A DNA stretch of 5,856 nucleotides from an uncultured Kiloniellales bacterium. Its GTDB lineage: Bacteria > Pseudomonadota > Alphaproteobacteria > Kiloniellales > JAKSDN01. The translations under genes were made by a program, and so were the position numbers. A model generated the notes under the pieces. That model did no database searches. It was not told the origin of the DNA and worked only from the letters and a program-made list of their open reading frames with translations. Of the stretch, positions 1 to 5,856 are shown piece by piece (position 1 is the first letter of the stretch; each line of letters begins with the position of its first letter). The DNA lies in assembly GCA_937974415.1 (NCBI GenBank), contig CALJXB010000443.1:1-5856 (forward strand), in the 5' to 3' direction.

Positions 1-1014
1 GACCGGCTGGAAGCGCCGCGCCAGCGCCGCGTCCTTCTCGACGTGCTTGCGGTACTCGTCGAGCGTGGTCGCCCCGACGCAGTGCAGGTCGCCGCGCGCA
101 AGCGCCGGCTTCAGCATGTTGGAGGCATCCATGGCGCCTTCGGCCTTGCCGGCGCCGACCAGGGTATGCAGCTCGTCGATGAAAACCACGATTTCGCCTT
201 CGGCCGCTGCGATTTCCTGCAGCACCGCCTTGAGGCGCTCTTCGAACTCGCCGCGAAACTTGGCGCCGGCGATCATGGCGCCGAGATCGAGCGCCATCAG
301 GCGCTTGTCGCGCAGGGTCTCCGGCACGTCGCCGTTGACGATGCGCTGGGCCAGGCCCTCGACGATCGCGGTCTTGCCGACGCCGGGCTCGCCGATCAGA
401 ACCGGATTGTTTTTGGTGCGGCGGGCCAGCACCTGGACGGTGCGGCGAATTTCCTCGTCCCGCCCGATCACCGGGTCGAGTTTACCCTCCCGCGCCACCG
501 CGGTCAGGTCGCGGGCATACTTTTTGAGGGCGTCGTAGCCCTGTTCGGCGCTGGGGCTGTCTGCGGTGCGGCCTTTGCGCAGGTCGTTGACCGCCTCGTT
601 CAGCTTCTGGGGCGTGAGCTTGGCATCGGCGAGAACCCGCGCCGACGGGGTGCCGTTGGCAAGCGCCAGGGCCAATAAAAGCCGCTCGGCGGTGACGTAG
701 CTGTCGCCGGCCTTATCGGCAATAGACTCCGCCTGCTCGAACAGCCGGGCCGTTTCCGGCGCGATATAGAGCTGGCCCGCGCCGCTGCCTTCGACCTTGG
801 GCTGCTTGGCCAACTCGGCGTTAACGCCGGCCAGGGCCCGCGCCGGGTCGCCGCCGGCTGCGCGGATCAGGTTGGCCGCCAGGCCTTCCTTGTCGTCCAG
901 CAGGACCTTCAGAAGATGTTCGGGGGTGAAGCGCTGGTGGCCTTCGCGTAAGGCCAGGCTTTGGGCGGCCTGAACGAAGCCGCGCGAACGCTCGGTGTAC
1001 TTCTCGAAATCCAT
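1..1014 (-). CDS. clpB: ATP-dependent disaggregase ClpB, N-terminal 338 residues (gene runs off left edge)
   Basis: ClpB is a cytoplasmic Hsp100 AAA+ hexamer that threads aggregated proteins through its pore and works with DnaK/DnaJ/GrpE. The visible 338 residues start [10 protein letters not shown], the usual ClpB opening. Residues 1-145 are the Clp N-domain with its two repeats. The first AAA+ domain begins near 165 ([20 protein letters not shown]). It has Walker A GEPGVGKT (208-215), pore loop [10 protein letters not shown] (251-260, Phe in place of the common Tyr), Walker B VVFIDE (276-281) and the arginine-finger pair ARR (332-334). The window ends just after these fingers, so the middle coiled-coil domain and second AAA+ domain, roughly 520 residues by family length, lie outside. 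The reading frame is intact from the edge to the ATG at 1014. GAGGAGGG lies 10 bases upstream of that ATG and supports the start. A sigma-32-like promoter lies about 140 bp upstream. No anomaly is visible in the coding part. Confidence 0.97.
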   Translation of the reverse strand, partial: MDFEKYTERSRGFVQAAQSLALREGHQRFTPEHLLKVLLDDKEGLAANLIRAAGGDPARALAGVNAELAKQPKVEGSGAGQLYIAPETARLFEQAESIADKAGDSYVTAERLLLALALANGTPSARVLADAKLTPQKLNEAVNDLRKGRTADSPSAEQGYDALKKYARDLTAVAREGKLDPVIGRDEEIRRTVQVLARRTKNNPVLIGEPGVGKTAIVEGLAQRIVNGDVPETLRDKRLMALDLGAMIAGAKFRGEFEERLKAVLQEIAAAEGEIVVFIDELHTLVGAGKAEGAMDASNMLKPALARGDLHCVGATTLDEYRKHVEKDAALARRFQPV

Positions 1015-1024
1015 AGCTTTCTAG

Positions 1025-1032
1025 CCCTCCTC
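1025..1032 (-). promoter_or_regulatory. Shine-Dalgarno of clpB
   Basis: The minus strand reads GAGGAGGG here, 10 bases before the clpB ATG. It contains the AGGAGG core and fixes the start that yields the canonical MDFEKYT N-terminus. Confidence 0.8.
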
Positions 1033-1122
1033 GTCCGCGCCCGCGTCATGGGCAGCACGCGATCGATGATGCCTTGGAAAAGACGCCCGCGTCCAAATTT
1101 AGCGGCCCACGGTCGCCGGCAT

Positions 1123-1164
1123 GTGGCATTTGCCCCCTGCCACTCTTGATATGGGGCTGTGGCA
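1123..1164. repeat. Three spaced GTGGCA/TGCCAC hexamers around the clpB promoter -10 region
   Basis: GTGGCA occurs at 1123-1128, its complement TGCCAC at 1138-1143, and GTGGCA again at 1159-1164. The middle copy can pair with either outer one: a 9-base loop on one side, and a 15-base loop containing the CCCCAT -10 element on the other. The left pair (1123-1143) would lie at the start of the clpB leader RNA. The copies may be an operator or alternative hairpins, or chance. The sequence does not match CIRCE. Confidence 0.35.
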
Positions 1165-1180
1165 AAAAGGACACAAGGGG
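1151..1180 (-). promoter_or_regulatory. Predicted sigma-32 (RpoH) heat-shock promoter for clpB
   Basis: On the minus strand the -35 block CCCCTTGTG (1180-1172) is followed, 15 bases after CTTGTG, by the -10 block CCCCATAT (1156-1149). The known enterobacterial sigma-32 consensus is CCCTTGAA, a 13-17 base spacer and CCCCATTTA. Both blocks fit well; the -35 differs from CTTGAA at its last two bases and the spacer is within range. Transcription would start near 1144 and give a leader of about 130 nt before the clpB ATG. clpB is a classic heat-shock regulon member, so the position makes sense. This is a motif match read by eye; the start site is inferred. Confidence 0.72.
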
Positions 1181-1274
1181 TTGCTCAAAAAAGACCGTGC
1201 CAGCCATGTCATTGCCATGGTTGAAGGAATCCCGTTGTTATAGGGCCTTCCGATCAGCTGCAAGTGAACGAAGC

Positions 1275-2036
1275 ATGACGATCTCCGTCGTCGACATCTG
1301 TCGCTATCCGGTCAAGGGGCTCAACGCCGAATCCCTCGAGCGCGTGGACCTCGCGCCCGGCCAAGGCCTGCCGCACGACCGACGCTTCGCCATCGCCCAC
1401 GGGTCCACGCAGTTCGACCGGGAGGCGCCGAAGTGGCTGCCCAAGACCAGCTTCTTCATGTTGATGCGCGACGAAAGGCTGGCAATGCTGCGCGCCTCCT
1501 TCGATCCCGAGGAAGGCAAACTGACCATCGAACGGGCGGGCAAGCCGGTGGTTTCGGCCGACCCGACGGACCTGGTCGGACGGACGCTCATTGCCGAATT
1601 CTTTTCCAGCTATCTGGCCGGCTCGGCACGCGGCGCCCCGAAGCTGTTGGAGGCCGAGGGGCACATGTTCACCGACATCCCGGAAAAGCAGGTCTCGATC
1701 ATCAACCTGGCGAGCGTACGCGATCTCGAGCGGGTCGTGCGGCGCCCGGTCCACCCCTTACGGTTTCGCGGCAACATCTACATCGACGGCGCCCGGCCCT
1801 GGGAGGAGTTCGCCTGGGTCGGCGACTCGATTATGCTCGGAGACTTACGCCTGAACGTGGAAGCGCCGATCGGGCGCTGCGCGGCGACCAACGTGGACCC
1901 GGAGTCGGGGGAGCGCGACCTCAACATTCCGCGTGCCCTCCAGGCCGGTTTCGGGCACGGCCGCATGGGAGTCTACGCTGCCGTCGCCGAGGGCGGAGAG
2001 CTCGCCAAGGGTGACAGCCTGGCGGCGCCCGGCTAG
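1275..2036 (+). CDS. MOSC-domain protein with MOSC N-terminal beta-barrel (YcbX/MOCS-C related)
   Basis: A 253-residue protein of the MOSC superfamily, related to the molybdenum cofactor sulfurase C-terminal domain. Such proteins bind molybdenum cofactor or carry sulfur, often in N-hydroxylated-compound reduction or Moco maturation; the substrate here is unknown. Residues 1-95 match the MOSC N-terminal barrel (YPVKGLNAES at 11-20, LPHDRRFAIAHG at 32-43). Residues 130-250 are the MOSC core with FRGNIYIDG (164-172) and GRCAATNVDPESGERD (200-215), which holds the conserved Cys202. No ferredoxin domain follows, unlike E. coli YcbX. The frame stays open upstream to an ATG at 1074, but those 67 residues look unlike the family and cross the clpB promoter, so I start at 1275, where MTISVVDICRYPVKG fits the family. 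The start has only a weak AAGTGA ribosome site 7 bases upstream. It is divergent from clpB, convergent with DUF4167, and probably monocistronic. Confidence 0.9.
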   Translation: MTISVVDICRYPVKGLNAESLERVDLAPGQGLPHDRRFAIAHGSTQFDREAPKWLPKTSFFMLMRDERLAMLRASFDPEEGKLTIERAGKPVVSADPTDLVGRTLIAEFFSSYLAGSARGAPKLLEAEGHMFTDIPEKQVSIINLASVRDLERVVRRPVHPLRFRGNIYIDGARPWEEFAWVGDSIMLGDLRLNVEAPIGRCAATNVDPESGERDLNIPRALQAGFGHGRMGVYAAVAEGGELAKGDSLAAPG

Positions 2037-2049
2037 TCGAGGGCTAATC

Positions 2050-2075
2050 GGGGGCGCGAAGCCGGCGCAGCCCCC
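2050..2075. terminator. GC-rich hairpin between convergent MOSC and DUF4167 genes, possible two-way terminator
   Basis: GGGGGC (2050-2055) pairs perfectly with GCCCCC (2070-2075). Inside, GCG (2056-2058) pairs with CGC (2066-2068), with a single bulged A at 2069 and a 7-base loop. It sits 13 bases after the MOSC stop and 27 bases after the DUF4167 stop on the other strand, where a shared terminator is expected. Neither strand has the T-tract of a standard intrinsic terminator, so termination is an inference from position and stem strength. Confidence 0.42.
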
Positions 2076-2102
2076 TGGGCCGGTTCAGCGCTCGGACAGG
2101 GG

Positions 2103-2810
2103 TTAGCCGCTTTGTTCGCCGGCCTTGCCGGGCTCGTCGGAAGCCTGTTCGACGGACCCGTCGGCATCGCCTTTGGCAGACGCGCCGTTGCTCGCCTTCG
2201 CACGGGTTCGGGGCCGGCCACGGCCACGCGGCTTGGCCTTGGCTACTTCCGCCGGCGCAGCTTTCGTTGCATCGCCATCGGTTGGCGGCTCGCCGTCCGA
2301 GTCGCTTGCCGGTACGCTTGCCGACTCGGCCTCGGGCGCTTGACCGTTGCCTTCGGCTGCCGCAGGGGCGGCTGGCGTCGATGAACCGGACTTTGCGGCA
2401 CCATCCACGAACGGCTGCTCGGCGTCCATCGGATAGGGATCGCGCTTAGACTTCTGGCGCTCGCGCCCGCCACCCTCGGGAGACCCCTGTTCGCCCTCCG
2501 CCGGTTCCGCGCCAGCACGCTCAGAGCCCGCGGCACCTGCAGTCTGCGGCGCCGGGCGCTGCGGATCGGTCGTGTCGTTGATGATGCGGTAGTAATGCTC
2601 CGCATACTGTTGGTAACTCTCGGCGGCGATGCGATCCCCCGAGGAAAACGCGTCGCGCGCCAGGTTCACGTACTTCTCATAGACCTGCATGGCGTTGCCG
2701 CGCACCCGAACGTCCGGGCCGTGGCTGTCGTAATTCTGTGATCTATGCGGTACGTATTGCTTGCGATTCGACCGCCCGCGCGGGCGCCGTCCACTAGGCT
2801 GCTGTCTCAT
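2103..2810 (-). CDS. DUF4167 domain protein with low-complexity linker and AT-hook-like tail
   Basis: A 235-residue protein whose role is not established. The basic N-terminus (MRQQPSGRRPRGRSNRK) leads into the DUF4167 core at about 22-80: a YDSHGPDVRVRGNA segment (27-40), then two predicted helices (YEKYVNLARDAFSSGDR, 44-60, and IAAESYQQYAEHYYRII, 61-77). This core is typical of Alphaproteobacteria. Residues 80-190 are low complexity, rich in Ala, Gly, Glu, Pro and Ser, and probably disordered. Near the end, PRGRGRPRTR (194-203) resembles an AT-hook, with the GRP core flanked by Arg. Basic ends plus a helical core suggest nucleic-acid binding, but that is inference. The ATG at 2810 gives the usual MRQ start; its ribosome site is weak. 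The gene follows prmC, as is common in Alphaproteobacteria, but the 187-bp gap means it may have its own promoter. There is no signal peptide or membrane segment. Confidence 0.9.
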   Translation of the reverse strand: MRQQPSGRRPRGRSNRKQYVPHRSQNYDSHGPDVRVRGNAMQVYEKYVNLARDAFSSGDRIAAESYQQYAEHYYRIINDTTDPQRPAPQTAGAAGSERAGAEPAEGEQGSPEGGGRERQKSKRDPYPMDAEQPFVDGAAKSGSSTPAAPAAAEGNGQAPEAESASVPASDSDGEPPTDGDATKAAPAEVAKAKPRGRGRPRTRAKASNGASAKGDADGSVEQASDEPGKAGEQSG

Positions 2811-2814
2811 GTGT

Positions 2815-2917
2815 CACTATCTTCACAAATGGACAAGATTTCGGCTGCAAACCCTGAGCCGCCTCATTGGCGCCCTTTGCTAGCCTTTGGCCACGAACAC
2901 TATCTTGGAGATCGTGG
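2815..2917. repeat. Direct and inverted repeats upstream of DUF4167
   Basis: The 9-mer CACTATCTT occurs at 2815-2823 and 2898-2906 (AAGATAGTG on the coding strand of DUF4167). The upstream copy lies inside the loop of an inverted repeat, CCACGA (2891-2896) and TCGTGG (2912-2917). The other copy overlaps the expected ribosome-binding position, ending 5 bases from the DUF4167 ATG. The pair could be a regulator's two half-sites or chance; no known operator is recognised. Confidence 0.3.
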
Positions 2918-2936
2918 AACACCCGAATTGGGCGTG

Positions 2937-2950
2937 AGAGCTTCCGCTCT
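2937..2950. repeat. Small perfect hairpin in the prmC-DUF4167 gap
   Basis: AGAGC (2937-2941) and GCTCT (2946-2950) form a 5-bp stem around a 4-base loop, reading GGAA on the minus strand. It lies about 50 bases after the prmC stop in the direction of transcription. With no T-tract following, it is not a standard terminator; it could be a stabilising or processing hairpin at the prmC mRNA end. Confidence 0.3.
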
Positions 2951-2997
2951 TCGCCTCCAAGTTAGTCACAACGGCCTGGTATTCCAACTACTTTTTT

Positions 2998-3915
2998 TCA
3001 GCTCTGCGATTCCTCCGGCGATGGCCCTGGATGACCAAGCAGCAGGCAGCGTTGGATTCCCGCCAAATCCCGCAGGCAGGCGCAGGACTCCAGACCCGCA
3101 ATGCGGGCCATATCCATAACGTCGCAAGCCTGTCCGGAGCCAAGCTCCACTGCCGCCAGCCCGTCCGGCGCCAGCAGGCGCGCGACCTCGGGAACGACTC
3201 GGCGATAGGCCGCGAGGCCGTCCGCGCCCCCGTCGAGAGCGCCGCGGGGCTCGAATCGGGCGACCTCCGGTGCCAGATCGTCGATTTCGCCCGCTCGGAC
3301 GTAGGGCGGATTGCAGAGGATCACGTCCCAGAACCCGGCCACGGCAGCGCCCCAGTCGCTCGCCAGAAAGGCGGCCCGCTTTGCCAGGCCAAGACGACGG
3401 GCATTGCGCGCGGCAGCGGCAAGCGCGTCGGTGTCCCGGTCGAGCCCTAGCCCATAAGCGCCGGGCAGGGCCGACAGGACCGCCAGCAAGAGGTTTGCGC
3501 TCCCCGTGCCGAGATCGAGCACCCGGCGCGGCCCTTTCGAATCGGTGACCCGCTCGAGAATGGCCTCTACCAGGGTCTCGCTGTCGGGGCGCGGATCCAG
3601 CGTGGCCTGTGTGATCTCCAAATCGAGGCTCCAAAACTCGCGCCGGCCGAGGATACGGGAGACCGGCTCCCGGCCGCAGCGGCGCGCAATCATCACGTCA
3701 AAAGCTTGAAGCTCGGCCGATGTGAGGCCGCGCTCGCCGGCCGTCAGCAAGGCCCCCGGACTCAGGTCCAGGACCTCCGCAAGAAGCAGCCGGGCGTCGC
3801 GGCGCGGCGCTTCGACGCCGGCCTCGCCGAGGCGGGCCTGAGCTCGCCGAAGAACATCCTCCAGCACGCCTTCGCCGGCGCTTGCCCCTGATGGATTAGC
3901 CGCCGTTTGCGCCAT
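2998..3915 (-). CDS. prmC: Peptide chain release factor N5-glutamine methyltransferase PrmC
   Basis: PrmC uses S-adenosylmethionine to methylate the glutamine of the GGQ motif in RF1 and RF2, which raises peptide-release efficiency. At 305 residues it is slightly longer than E. coli PrmC because of a short N-terminal extension. Residues 17-95 are the helical substrate-recognition domain ([14 protein letters not shown], 36-49). The methyltransferase follows: [12 protein letters not shown] (106-117), SAM motif I DLGTGSA (134-140), acidic D159 after the second strand, catalytic NPPY (202-205) and [14 protein letters not shown] (221-234). Motif I has Ala140-Asn141 where the family usually has Gly followed by a small residue or Cys. 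The ATG at 3915 overlaps the end of prfA by 20 bases, with AGAGGG and GAGGAC just upstream. An in-frame GTG at 3867 (Val17) is a possible alternative start nearer the family's usual N-terminus. Overlap with prfA, its substrate's gene, indicates translational coupling. Confidence 0.96.
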   Translation of the reverse strand: MAQTAANPSGASAGEGVLEDVLRRAQARLGEAGVEAPRRDARLLLAEVLDLSPGALLTAGERGLTSAELQAFDVMIARRCGREPVSRILGRREFWSLDLEITQATLDPRPDSETLVEAILERVTDSKGPRRVLDLGTGSANLLLAVLSALPGAYGLGLDRDTDALAAAARNARRLGLAKRAAFLASDWGAAVAGFWDVILCNPPYVRAGEIDDLAPEVARFEPRGALDGGADGLAAYRRVVPEVARLLAPDGLAAVELGSGQACDVMDMARIAGLESCACLRDLAGIQRCLLLGHPGPSPEESQS

Positions 3916-4996
3916 CGCCCTCTACGTCCTCAGCGAGCCGCACCGCCTCGTCCTCGGCGATCAGGGAGTCGAGCACCTCGTCGAGCGCATCGCCGGCCAA
4001 AACCCGGTCCAGCTTGTGGAGGGGCAGATTGATGCGATGGTCGGTGACGCGGCCTTGCGGAAAGTTGTAGGTGCGGATCCGCTCCGAACGGTCGCCGCTG
4101 CCGACCTGGACGCGCCGGTTTTCGGCGCGGGCGTCTTCCTGGGCCTGGCGCTCGGCGTCGTAGAGGCGCGCGCGCAGGACCTTCATGGCCTTGGCCCGGT
4201 TCTTGTGCTGCGATTTCTCGTCCTGACAGGTCACAACGATGCCGCTCGGAAGATGGGTGATCCTGACCGCGCTATCGGTGGTGTTGACGTGCTGACCGCC
4301 AGCGCCCTGTGAGCGGTAGGTGTCGATGCGCAAGTCCTTGTCCTCCACCGCGACGTCCACCTCCTCGGGCTCCGCGAGGACGGCCACGGTGGCCGCCGAG
4401 GTGTGAATCCGTCCGCCGGATTCGGTGACCGGCACGCGCTGCACCCTGTGAACCCCGGACTCGAACTTGAGCCGGGCGAAGACCCCCTTGCCGGAGATCG
4501 CCGCGCTGGCCTCCTTGTATGCGCCGATCCCGGTTTCGGAGAGGCTGATGGGCTCGAAGCGCCAGCCCCTGAGCTCGGCGTAACGCTGGTACATGCGGAA
4601 TAGATCGGCGGCGAACAGCCCGGCTTCCTCGCCGCCGGTGCCCGCCCGCACTTCCAGGATCACGTTGCGGTCATCGGCCGCATCCTTCGGCAGCAGCAAG
4701 ACCCTGAGCTCGTGCTCGAGCGCCGGCAGGCGCTCCTTGACCTGGCCGAATTCCTCCTCGGCCAAGGCGTGCATATCGGGGTCCTGATCCGGGTCTTCCA
4801 ACAGCTCGCTCAGGCCGGCCAGCTCGCTTTCGGCCTGCCGCACGGCTTCGATCTGCTCGACTACGGGCGAAAGATCGGCGTACTCCTTCATGAGCCGCGC
4901 GTAGTTCTCCGACGCCGGATCCTGGTGGCTGGCCAGCAGGCCCTGCAGCTCCTCGTAGTGCGCCACCACCCGGTCGAGCTTGTCGTCCAGGTTCAC
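3896..4996 (-). CDS. prfA: Peptide chain release factor 1 (RF1)
   Basis: RF1 reads UAA and UAG stop codons in the ribosomal A site and triggers peptide release. The 366-residue length is normal for the family. The N-terminal helical domain (about 1-105) precedes the conserved core [19 protein letters not shown] (111-129). Codon recognition is shown by the PxT tripeptide PVT (189-191) in [20 protein letters not shown], which marks RF1 rather than RF2 (SPF). The peptidyl-transferase motif GGQ is at 233-235; Gln235 has the same number as the E. coli residue methylated by PrmC. The C-terminal part has [19 protein letters not shown] (304-322). Translation starts at GTG 4996, inside a GTGA overlap with the stop of the upstream GluTR-like gene, preceded by a GGAGGAGG-rich ribosome site. 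Its stop at 3896 lies inside prmC. No key residue is missing. Confidence 0.98.
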   Translation of the reverse strand: MNLDDKLDRVVAHYEELQGLLASHQDPASENYARLMKEYADLSPVVEQIEAVRQAESELAGLSELLEDPDQDPDMHALAEEEFGQVKERLPALEHELRVLLLPKDAADDRNVILEVRAGTGGEEAGLFAADLFRMYQRYAELRGWRFEPISLSETGIGAYKEASAAISGKGVFARLKFESGVHRVQRVPVTESGGRIHTSAATVAVLAEPEEVDVAVEDKDLRIDTYRSQGAGGQHVNTTDSAVRITHLPSGIVVTCQDEKSQHKNRAKAMKVLRARLYDAERQAQEDARAENRRVQVGSGDRSERIRTYNFPQGRVTDHRINLPLHKLDRVLAGDALDEVLDSLIAEDEAVRLAEDVEGDGANGG

Positions 4997-5856
4997 GTCT
5001 CCTCCTCCTCCGGTTCCACGCTGCGCCGCCGGCCGGTCGGATCGAACAGCGTCTCCACGCTCCGCTCCAGGGCCTCGCGGTCCTCTGCCCCGTCGGCCGC
5101 GGCCCTGCGCAAGGCTTCGCTCGGCCGGTGCAAGAGCCGGTTGATGAGGCGCCGGGTCGCTTCCGCCGCGTCGATGCCGGGCTCCCGCAGCACGCTTTCG
5201 CGCAGCCCTTCGAAATGCCGCCTCAACGCTACGACGGCCGGAACCGCGTCGCGCTCCGCTCGGGACCGCAGGAAAGCGGTCAATTCCTCCTCGAGTATCT
5301 TGCGCGCGGCCTCCAGCGTCGCCTGCCGGCTCGCGCGGCCCTCGAGTGCGGCCCTCTCAAGATCGGCCAGATCATAGAGGAACGCACCGTCCAGATCGCC
5401 AACCGCCGGATCCACATCGCCCGGCACCGCGGCATCGACGAAGAATATGGGACGGCGCCGGCGTTGCTTGAGTGCCTGCTCGGCCTCGCCCACACCGATC
5501 GCGCGTCGCCCGGTGCCCGACGCCGCGATGATCACGTCGGCTTCCGCCAAGGCCTCCGGCTGCTCCGCGATCGGCCGGAAGTTGCAGCCCAGGCGATGGG
5601 CCGCCACCTCGGCCCGCTTCTCCGACTCGTGGACGATGAGCAATCGTCCGGCACCGGCCGAGCGAAGCTCGCCGCCAAGAAGCTCACCCATTTCGCCCAG
5701 GCCCAACAAGAGAATCGTGGAGTCCGCCAAATTACCGTGAATACGCTTGGCTAACTGAACCGCCGCCGCCGCGATTGAGATCGGCATCTCGCCGATCGGG
5801 GTTTCGCTGCGCACCCGCTTGGCCACCCCGTAGGCGGCCTGCAGGGCCGCTTCCAG
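4993..5856 (-). CDS. hemA: Glutamyl-tRNA reductase-like protein, C-terminal 287 residues (5' end beyond right edge)
   Basis: GluTR reduces glutamyl-tRNA to glutamate-1-semialdehyde, first committed step of the C5 route to tetrapyrroles. The frame is open to the window edge, so the first in-window GTG (5826) is internal. Fragment residues 1-22 ([22 protein letters not shown]) align with E. coli HemA around AKRVRTETDIG. The nucleotide-binding domain has GLGEMG (52-57), [11 protein letters not shown] (106-116) and [16 protein letters not shown] (140-155). The dimerisation domain ends with [19 protein letters not shown] (235-253). About 130-140 N-terminal residues, including the catalytic cysteine, are not visible. 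Departures from consensus are HES (76-78) for the usual NRT at the NADPH-phosphate site, PGD for PRD, and PIS for AVS after SETPIGEM. It may be a working but divergent GluTR or a paralogue. The stop overlaps the prfA start by 4 bases, forming a hemA-prfA-prmC set as in many gamma- and betaproteobacteria. Confidence 0.88.
   Translation of the reverse strand: MEAALQAAYGVAKRVRSETPIGEMPISIAAAAVQLAKRIHGNLADSTILLLGLGEMGELLGGELRSAGAGRLLIVHESEKRAEVAAHRLGCNFRPIAEQPEALAEADVIIAASGTGRRAIGVGEAEQALKQRRRRPIFFVDAAVPGDVDPAVGDLDGAFLYDLADLERAALEGRASRQATLEAARKILEEELTAFLRSRAERDAVPAVVALRRHFEGLRESVLREPGIDAAEATRRLINRLLHRPSEALRRAAADGAEDREALERSVETLFDPTGRRRSVEPEEEET
4999..5011 (-). promoter_or_regulatory. Extended Shine-Dalgarno of prfA inside the hemA tail
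   Basis: The minus strand reads GGAGGAGGAGGAG just before the prfA GTG. It offers several overlapping AGGAGG registers. The same bases encode the glutamate run at the end of the upstream GluTR-like protein. This strong site supports the GTG at 4996 as the prfA start and suggests coupled translation. Confidence 0.75.

Noticed and set aside
43..678. Long plus-strand open frames opposite clpB
   Set aside because: They are antisense shadows of an intact, highly conserved ClpB frame and show no recognisable domain.
1015..1144. RNA thermometer in the clpB leader
   Set aside because: No CCUCC-type or U-rich segment in the leader obviously pairs with the AGGAGG site; not supported without folding calculations.
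1212..1243. Possible MOSC promoter (TTGCCA with TTGTTA or TTATAG downstream)
   Set aside because: With TTGTTA as the -10 the spacing is good but the hexamer is poor; with TTATAG the spacer is 20 bases. Not convincing enough to list.
1074..1274. N-terminal extension of the MOSC protein from ATG 1074
   Set aside because: The 67 extra residues look unlike the MOSC family and run across the clpB promoter; ATG 1275 gives the family-like N-terminus.
2990..2997. T-run beside the prmC stop as an intrinsic terminator
   Set aside because: On the coding strand it reads as an A-run just after the stop codon, with no preceding stem, so it cannot be a standard terminator for prmC.
2966..3634. 222-codon minus-strand frame overlapping prmC
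   Set aside because: A high-GC shadow rich in Arg, Gly and Pro in another frame of prmC, which has all its family motifs.
4712..5377. Plus-strand frames opposite prfA and hemA
   Set aside because: Antisense shadows of well-conserved genes in GC-rich DNA; no independent start signal or domain.

Overview
This 5.86 kb window is GC-rich chromosomal housekeeping DNA that I read as alphaproteobacterial, probably of a Rhodospirillales-like lineage. The main reasons are a DUF4167 protein with an AT-hook-like tail, the order prfA-prmC-DUF4167-clpB on one strand, and an alphaproteobacterial-looking MOSC protein. The lineage is inferred from gene content only. I see no mobile element, CRISPR array, tRNA or rRNA, and no sign of recent transfer.

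Layout: five of the six genes are on the minus strand and are read from right to left. At the right edge is the 3' two thirds of a glutamyl-tRNA reductase-like gene (hemA type, 4993-5856, cut by the window). It overlaps the GTG start of prfA (release factor 1, 3896-4996) by 4 bases. prfA overlaps prmC (RF1/RF2 glutamine methyltransferase, 2998-3915) by 20 bases, so the three are almost certainly one transcript. A 187-bp gap (2811-2997) with small repeats precedes the DUF4167 gene (2103-2810). Next comes the only plus-strand gene, a MOSC-domain protein (1275-2036), convergent with DUF4167 across a 66-bp gap holding a strong GC hairpin. Last is the 5' part of clpB (1-1014, cut at the left edge), divergent from the MOSC gene. 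The 260-bp clpB/MOSC interval holds a good match to a heat-shock sigma-32 promoter facing clpB.

Function: prfA and prmC form a termination module, because PrmC methylates the glutamine of the RF1 GGQ motif. HemA-type GluTR uses glutamyl-tRNA for tetrapyrrole synthesis. ClpB is the heat-shock disaggregase. The MOSC protein is probably linked to molybdenum cofactor or sulfur transfer. DUF4167 is a conserved alphaproteobacterial protein without a role I can assign.

The most notable point is the GluTR-like gene. Alphaproteobacteria classically make 5-aminolevulinate with ALA synthase rather than GluTR, and this copy departs from the family consensus at the expected NADPH-phosphate site. I find no convincing novel multi-gene system; the other observations are regulatory or comparative details.
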